A DNA stretch of 64,000 bases, taken from assembly GCA_016933055.1 (NCBI GenBank), contig JAFGBS010000009.1, forward strand, positions 447,590 through 511,589, in the 5' to 3' direction. The translations under genes were made by a program, and so were the position numbers. The notes under the pieces were generated by a model. It did not search any database, was not told where the DNA came from, and was given only the letters and a program-made list of their open reading frames with translations. Positions 61,475 through 64,000 of the stretch are shown here, piece by piece; position 1 is the stretch's first letter, and each line of letters starts with the position of its first letter. Source of the DNA: Promethearchaeota archaeon. Its GTDB lineage: Archaea; Asgardarchaeota; Lokiarchaeia; Sigyniarchaeales; Promethearchaeaceae.

Positions 61475-63583
61475 CTATGGTGCTTCTATAAAGGAAATTA
61501 AAGGTAATTTAGATTTGCATGCAGTCTCCCATTGATATTTCTTTAATTGAGGTATAACTCTTCCATATTCGAGATTCCATCCTTTTGGTATATTATTGTA
61601 AATTTTCCGCAATTCACCTTGAAATATTTTAAAAAGTGAACTACGATAAGTTGATCGATGATGCGAGGGAAAAAAATAGTAATCAAAATAATCGTTCATA
61701 CTGAGATTGACGGAATTTGATAGATCAGGTACTACCATATTTTTTGCGATGTAGATATTTAACCTCGTCTCGAATTCCTTCAGTATGGCGGCATCTGGTA
61801 GTTGGTGAAACTGAAGAAGGAATTTTTTATTTTGATCGATTACTTTTGCTTCGTACTTCTGTGGGTTATACTTCACATCAATGTAAAATAAGATAGTATT
61901 AATGTTTTTAACAATCTCGGCAATTTTCTCAGAACTTCCAGTTTGATTAAGAATTTGGTCTATTAGGGATATTACAGGATATTTTAGCTGTTGATCTGGA
62001 ATATATTTGTTTTTAACACATGAATCCATAAAGTATTGTAGATTGTTTATCTCATTAGTCAGTTTTACAAATAATTTTGAATTTTTCTTTCTTATTGAAT
62101 TAAATTCGTTAATACTTTCGGATTTTTGGTAATTTTGTAAATGTGTCAATATGGTTTGCCATTTCTTGAAGAAAAATGTCTCTTCCATAAGGGATAAATA
62201 AACATTATCAACACAATCTTTCAATGTCATTATCCTATCTGTAATAAGACACTTTGGTAATATCTGAACAATTGTCCTTGAGCATTTGGACAGATTTTCT
62301 TGATATTCACTTAGATTCTTTTGGAAATTATCCAAGTCTGAAATCAACTTCCTGACTTGATTCTTGATGATTTTAACGTAAGAATGATTGATACTTTCCA
62401 AAGGAAAGCCCATAAATCCTCCCAATCTTAACAAATAAAGGAAAATACTATCGAGTGCATCTATCTTGTGAAAAGTTTCAGAGGAGGTTTCCCATAGTAC
62501 TTTTTTATACTCAAATGTAGATAGTGATGGATTAAAATGATTATTTACGATTTGTTCAGCATATTTCTTTCCAACAATTAGAAAATAATCTAAAATAGTG
62601 CCCATTTCCTTTAATGTATTAAAAAAACGATTCATATAGCTTATATCGCGATGAGGAACAATCATTACTCCATAAAAAACTGGGCAGGATTGAGATAGAT
62701 TTTCGAACAAATATAAGGAGGCACCAATTGATTGGAGTACATATTTCAGTAAATGACAATTAATTTTTGGAGGAACTTGGATGAGATAAAATACATAATT
62801 TAATCCCAGTGTATCGATATGAGCTGCATAAATGAAACTCACCCCTTGATTTGCAAATTTCTTCCAAAGCTGTTTTAGATGGGTGAAATTTGTTTGCCAT
62901 GGATTATTTTTAAGTCCTGGAATGGATATTGATGGAATTTTTTGGAGGTATGTTTCGAATTCTTGTATGGAGTATGGAAGCTTATTTTTATCAAAAAACT
63001 GGGACATCACAATCAATAGCGATAACTCCTCGAGTGTATATTTCCAGTTATTTGTAATCCAAAAATCATCAATAAGATTGTCTAGAAATACATAATCATC
63101 ATGGACAATAAAATTACTCGTTTGATTTAGACGTTTTATGTAATTATTATAATAAAAGTCTACATTTTCATCGGGCAGTAATAAAGGAATAGCATTTAAC
63201 ATTGCATTCGCTAAATCCGAATGAGCTTTGATTTTTTTTTCAATAATGGGACGAGTTAATTCAAAGTATCTGGATAATGAGGATTTAGTTCGAATTGATA
63301 ATGGCGAGTTTCCTTTTAAGAGTTTTTTGTAGTTATATAAGAGTATAAGACCATTATCACGCAGTGGTTTAGGAATAAAGGATAAAAGCACATGTTTTGC
63401 AATAATACCTTTTCCTATTTCATTAAATCCGTTCTCTTGAGCATATTTTAACTCGTTTAGTATATCCGAATGAGGAACTAGGGTTCTGATAGGTCGAACT
63501 ATTCCCAAGTCCTCCTGGAAAAATTTTAAGTAGGTTTCATATGTTTTAACATAATAATAATCCAGTGTATCTGACGCAACCAC
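61475..63583 (-). CDS. Uncharacterised protein, 702 aa
   Basis: Long ORF; SIPGLKNNPWQTNFTHL motif; no family recognised. Confidence 0.68.
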   Translation of the reverse strand: MVASDTLDYYYVKTYETYLKFFQEDLGIVRPIRTLVPHSDILNELKYAQENGFNEIGKGIIAKHVLLSFIPKPLRDNGLILLYNYKKLLKGNSPLSIRTKSSLSRYFELTRPIIEKKIKAHSDLANAMLNAIPLLLPDENVDFYYNNYIKRLNQTSNFIVHDDYVFLDNLIDDFWITNNWKYTLEELSLLIVMSQFFDKNKLPYSIQEFETYLQKIPSISIPGLKNNPWQTNFTHLKQLWKKFANQGVSFIYAAHIDTLGLNYVFYLIQVPPKINCHLLKYVLQSIGASLYLFENLSQSCPVFYGVMIVPHRDISYMNRFFNTLKEMGTILDYFLIVGKKYAEQIVNNHFNPSLSTFEYKKVLWETSSETFHKIDALDSIFLYLLRLGGFMGFPLESINHSYVKIIKNQVRKLISDLDNFQKNLSEYQENLSKCSRTIVQILPKCLITDRIMTLKDCVDNVYLSLMEETFFFKKWQTILTHLQNYQKSESINEFNSIRKKNSKLFVKLTNEINNLQYFMDSCVKNKYIPDQQLKYPVISLIDQILNQTGSSEKIAEIVKNINTILFYIDVKYNPQKYEAKVIDQNKKFLLQFHQLPDAAILKEFETRLNIYIAKNMVVPDLSNSVNLSMNDYFDYYFFPSHHRSTYRSSLFKIFQGELRKIYNNIPKGWNLEYGRVIPQLKKYQWETACKSKLPLISFIEAP

Positions 63584-64000
63584 AATTCGAAATTAGTAAT
63601 ATTCCCATTTATACATTTATTAAAATTAAATGGATGTGAATTTTAGTAATACTATTGCGGAGAATTTCAAAAATCATATCCAAGGTTTTAATCCTAATAA
63701 ATATCAAAAAAACTTAGAATTAAAGGACTTTCGTGATAGAATATAAAAATAAAGAGATTTTTTAAAATTAGATATAATAATACGCACAATAACAGATTTG
63801 TCACCAATTCGGGACTAGTTTCCCAAATTAAGCTTGTAGCAATTTATGTTAATTATCCGAAAATTTTTCAAGTTAGAAATTATCTATAACACAAATCTGA
63901 TAATTATTGGAACCCGATCAACTTAGATTCGTTTTCCGATTCTATGTCTTATGAAAATTCACATAGGGAAAATGTGAGGTGATTTCAGTTGAGTAAAAAA

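Noticed and set aside
63630-63746. 38-aa ORF MDVNFSNTIAENFKNHIQGFNPNKYQKNLELKDFRDRI
   Set aside because: Too short and AT-rich to distinguish from chance without conservation data.
63989-64000. Possible start of a new CDS (TTG AGT AAA AAA) after a GAGGTGAT Shine-Dalgarno-like sequence
   Set aside because: Plausible, but only four codons are visible before the window ends.
1-64000. CRISPR arrays, transposons, rRNA, prophage
   Set aside because: No regularly spaced repeats, transposase/integrase motifs or rRNA signatures were seen.

Overview
The window looks like ~64 kb of an AT-rich archaeal chromosome, probably Asgard-like. The evidence is archaeal/eukaryote-type information genes (aIF5B, eS6, eL24, eL8, eS28, eS24, eS31, Rpo7, Spt4, Rpo10, fused Kae1-Bud32) next to several roadblock proteins, a small GTPase with an N-terminal longin/roadblock-like extension, and an AN1 zinc-finger/JAMM protein. 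About 55 credible CDSs, two tRNA genes, several inverted repeats and one GC-rich structured intergenic element were recognised. No CRISPR array, rRNA or transposase was seen. The most interesting observations are: (1) a protein with a perfect AN1 zinc finger, a helical TPR-like middle and a complete JAMM/MPN+ motif, encoded between uvrB and uvrA on the same strand; (2) tRNA-His(GUG) with eukaryote-like A73 and no encoded G-1; (3) tRNA-Phe(GAA) with a 29-nt intron in the D-loop and a bulge-helix-bulge-like fold; (4) an HMG-CoA-synthase-like/DUF35 fusion that appears to lack the catalytic Cys and His, beside an intact thiolase, in an acyl-CoA block that splits the usual rpo7-spt4-DPCK-eS24-eS31-kae1 cluster; (5) a 2045-aa thioester (GCIEQ) alpha-2-macroglobulin with a C-terminal membrane anchor; (6) two large unknown proteins sharing a PGLK...QTNFxH motif beside a GC-rich structured element with a terminator-like end. 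Everything was read by eye. No database search or structure prediction was run.
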